A DNA stretch of 17,722 nucleotides from JAVMKJ01 sp031732875 (GTDB taxonomy: Bacteria; Pseudomonadota; Gammaproteobacteria; Competibacterales; Competibacteraceae), in assembly GCA_031732875.1 (NCBI GenBank), contig JAVMKL010000241.1:1-17722 (forward strand). Reading direction: 5' to 3'. The notes below the pieces were generated by a model. That model saw only the letters and a list, made by a program, of their open reading frames with translations, did no database searches and was not told where the DNA came from. Position numbers and translations under genes: made by a program. Below are positions 16,367 through 17,722 of this stretch, piece by piece (positions within the stretch are counted from its first letter, which is position 1; each line of letters starts with the position of its first letter).

Positions 16367-16408
16367 CAGGCTTTAAAAAGCCTGAATCTGAGGAGCAGAC
16401 TCAGGCTT
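16367..16408 (+). promoter_or_regulatory. two mutually exclusive hairpins between higB and higA
   Basis: Segment A CAGGCTTT (16367-16374) pairs with AAAGCCTG (16377-16384). The overlapping segment B AAGCCTGA (16378-16385) pairs perfectly with C TCAGGCTT (16401-16408). A-B and B-C cannot form together. There is no U-run after either, so a plain terminator is unlikely. The arrangement could set the higB to higA transcript or translation ratio. The pairing is visible; the role is inferred. Confidence 0.55.
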
Positions 16409-16432
16409 CATGAGAAGACCGGAGCATTTACC

Positions 16433-16840
16433 ATGGGCACGGCGTTGAACACTATCATCGAACACTGGCAATACCTCGCGCCCATTGTCAAGCGCCCGGA
16501 AAATGAAAAGGACTATGAAACGCTGGTCAGCCATTTGGATGCGCTGTTAGATCTGGTGGGCGATGATGACCGACATTCGTTGACTGGACTGGTGGATATC
16601 ATCAGCGACCAGATCAGCGCCTACGAAGCCGAACACCACCAGCCGCCCGTGGTGAGAGGTGTTGTCGCACTGCGCTTTCTGATGGACGAGCACGGTCTGA
16701 CGCAATCGGATTTCAAGCAGGAGATCGGCAGCCAAGGCGTCGTGTCGGAAATTCTCAACGGTCACCGCAAGCTGAACTTGAAGCACATTAAAAAACTGGC
16801 GGAACGTTTCCAGCTCAGCCCAGAAACGTTTATCGATTGA
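16433..16840 (+). CDS. higA: antitoxin HigA, HTH transcriptional regulator
   Basis: Protein of 135 residues of the HigA group that pairs with HigB. The N-terminal part (1-70: ALNTIIEHWQYLAPIVKRPE, DYETLVSHLDALLDLVGDD, LVDIISDQISAYE) is helical and typical of COG5499-type antitoxins. The C-terminal XRE helix-turn-helix is at about 79-135 (LRFLMDEHGLTQSDFKQEIG, VVSEILNGHRKLNLKHIKKL). It binds and masks HigB and represses the operon, probably through the TATCTCA palindrome upstream of higB. GGAG lies eight bases before the ATG. The 67-base gap to higB is longer than in most TA operons and is structured. The stop is only three bases before an integrase relic. Confidence 0.93.
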   Translation: MGTALNTIIEHWQYLAPIVKRPENEKDYETLVSHLDALLDLVGDDDRHSLTGLVDIISDQISAYEAEHHQPPVVRGVVALRFLMDEHGLTQSDFKQEIGSQGVVSEILNGHRKLNLKHIKKLAERFQLSPETFID

Positions 16841-16843
16841 TCG

Positions 16844-17029
16844 GTGGCCGGCATCGAAAAGAAGATTTCCCCACACAAGCTGAGGCATACTTATGCCACC
16901 AACCTGCTCAATCCCGGGGCCGAGCTGGTGGACATCAAGGCCCTGCTCGGCCACGAGAATGTCGCCACAACCTAGATCTACACCAACATCGGGCAGGGAC
17001 GGATGGAGAAAGTGGTGGCAAGGTTGTGA
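16844..17029 (+). pseudogene. tyrosine recombinase (integrase), C-terminal relic
   Basis: The frame reads VAGIEKKISPHKLRHTYATN, LLNPGAELVDIKALLGHENV, ATT, stop, IYTNIGQGRMEKVVARL, stop. It contains HKLRHTYAT (catalytic His and Arg), LLGHENV (His) and YTN (the nucleophile Tyr) of XerC/D-like integrases. A TAG (16973-16975) replaces the usual Gln in TTQIYT, just before the catalytic Tyr. The first two thirds of the gene are absent: the frame starts three bases after the higA stop. It is a dead fragment, probably left from the element that carried or was disrupted by higBA. Confidence 0.85.
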
Positions 17030-17284
17030 GCGGCGAGTCAGGATTGCAGGGCAAAAAGCAAGACTTCACCCCTGCGGGTGCTGTTTGGGGGACCATGGCT
17101 TGTAATCGTGTGATGTTGCCCGGCCATCACGTTCCACGGCGCCAACTGCGCCTCATCGCACCGGACGAGTTCCGGGGTGACGGCGCGCAGGGCGGGGATT
17201 CCCCCGGCCAAATGGCTTATGATGTTATACCGCTGGCAAAGGCAAACAGGATTAAATAGTTCCTGTTGACCCGGGTGTGATTCA
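17030..17284. other. intergenic stretch between integrase relic and IS end
   Basis: No gene recognised. Open frames on both strands (17038-17307 - and the tail of 16837-17259 +) mirror each other and lack ribosome sites and known motifs. The stretch is still GC-rich, and the AT-rich segment begins at its right end. Confidence 0.5.
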
Positions 17285-17294
17285 GAGGCTGCAC

Positions 17295-17327
17295 AAAAAC
17301 TAAACAATTGATTTAAATTGAGTTTTT
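17295..17327 (-). terminator. hairpin downstream of the transposase fragment
   Basis: AAAAACT (17295-17301) pairs with AGTTTTT (17321-17327), and CAATT (17305-17309) with AATTG (17316-17320), leaving a 6-nt loop and a 3-nt bulge. On the - strand the stem ends in a TTTTT run, so it could end the transposase transcript. It is AT-rich and weak, and it might instead belong to the element's end structure. Confidence 0.4.
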
Positions 17328-17405
17328 ATGGTAAAATTCGACCATTATTTTAATTTTAAAATTTTATTCGAGGTGATGATGAGTTGGCCAGCCCTTTTAA
17401 GGTCG

Positions 17406-17696
17406 CTAGGCCCTCTTCGCGGCCCTTGCTTTCGTAGATGTTTTTATAAGTTTAGCCGTCGATACATGAGGATGTCCTCGAAATTGGGTTTTCTCCATTG
17501 GCGGTTTTTTAGGGTCCCGTGGATGTTTCTTATACTTTTTCAAATCAATATGGGTGGCAATTTTGAGTAGCATATTCCCTAATTCTACCAAACTCGCTTC
17601 GGCAAACATCCCCCACTCGATAGGCGGAATGGCAATTAACATTCCCCCGGTATTGGTGGCAATCTCTTGTAGTCTACCCAATGGATATCCCAACAT
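17406..17696 (-). pseudogene. transposase C-terminal fragment (IS4-like)
   Basis: A 96-codon frame ending in ...LKKYKKHPRDPKKPPMEKT, HPHVSTAKLIKTSTK. The pattern KHPRxPKKPxxKRT...HVSTAKLL is, from memory, the usual C-terminus of a group of IS4-type transposases. Such proteins are several hundred residues long. Here the frame is closed by TAG (17702-17700), two codons above the ATG. A neighbouring frame just upstream (LMSVPLRL) might be the continuation after a frameshift. So it is a truncated or frameshifted transposase, or one made by programmed frameshifting. The AT-rich codon use differs from all genes to the left. Confidence 0.55.
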
Positions 17697-17722
17697 AATC
17701 TAAGCGGTACACTCATCAAGAC

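Larger units (their letters stand above)
17285..17722 (-). mobile_element. probable insertion sequence, truncated by the window edge
   Basis: Base composition drops sharply to AT-rich at about 17285-17295, where AGAGGCTGCACAAAAAC resembles the ends of several insertion-sequence families. Inside is a transposase C-terminus on the - strand. The other end is outside the window, so neither a matching terminal repeat nor a target duplication can be checked. Confidence 0.5.

Noticed and set aside
17038..17307. 89-codon - strand open frame
   Set aside because: No recognisable motif or ribosome site, and it crosses the composition break at the IS end.

Overview
The window is GC-rich, looks gammaproteobacterial, and is chromosomal over most of its length. 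The evidence is the gene content (purM-purN, tldD, pmbA, type II haloacid dehalogenase, DUF423, PolB-like exonuclease), the codon use and the Shine-Dalgarno sites. I cannot name the species. A divergent membrane pyrophosphatase and glycan-modification genes would fit an environmental proteobacterium.

Left part (1-4470): a leader with inverted repeats, then on the + strand a large divergent membrane-bound pyrophosphatase (377-2881) and a 254-residue protein of unknown function (3006-3770). A 700-base gene-free stretch follows. It holds a compact nested inverted-repeat element flanked by an 8-bp direct repeat (MITE-like, 4077-4323) and a rho-independent terminator on the + strand.

Middle part (4471-14214): almost everything is on the - strand. 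Read in the direction of transcription: a small membrane protein, a SAM methyltransferase translationally coupled to a family 2 glycosyltransferase, purM and purN overlapping by 4 bp, tldD, pmbA, a PolB-type 3'-5' exonuclease, a DUF423 membrane protein and a haloacid dehalogenase. Gaps are short and several of these may share transcripts. TldD and PmbA are the two halves of one metalloprotease, and the gap between their genes is filled by eight 7-bp degenerate tandem repeats. Upstream of this block lie a MaoC-like hot-dog protein, a 127-bp inverted-repeat element and a start-less reading frame.

Right part (14215-17722): an accessory, decaying region. It contains a cupin C-terminal fragment, a Cys-rich fragment after the cupin stop codon, a small exported protein, and two toxin-antitoxin loci arranged back to back. 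The leftward locus has a ruined RelE/Gp49-like toxin (internal deletion, frameshift and nonsense codon). Its antitoxin is intact and unusual: an XRE helix-turn-helix joined by a Pro/Ala linker to a ribbon-helix-helix-like tail. The rightward locus is a complete higB-higA pair. Its promoter spacer is exactly one palindrome, and the gap between its two genes can form two mutually exclusive hairpins. Then come a tyrosine-recombinase C-terminal relic with a nonsense codon and, from about 17285, an AT-rich segment that looks like the end of an insertion sequence with a transposase C-terminus. The TA region is the most interesting part of the window.
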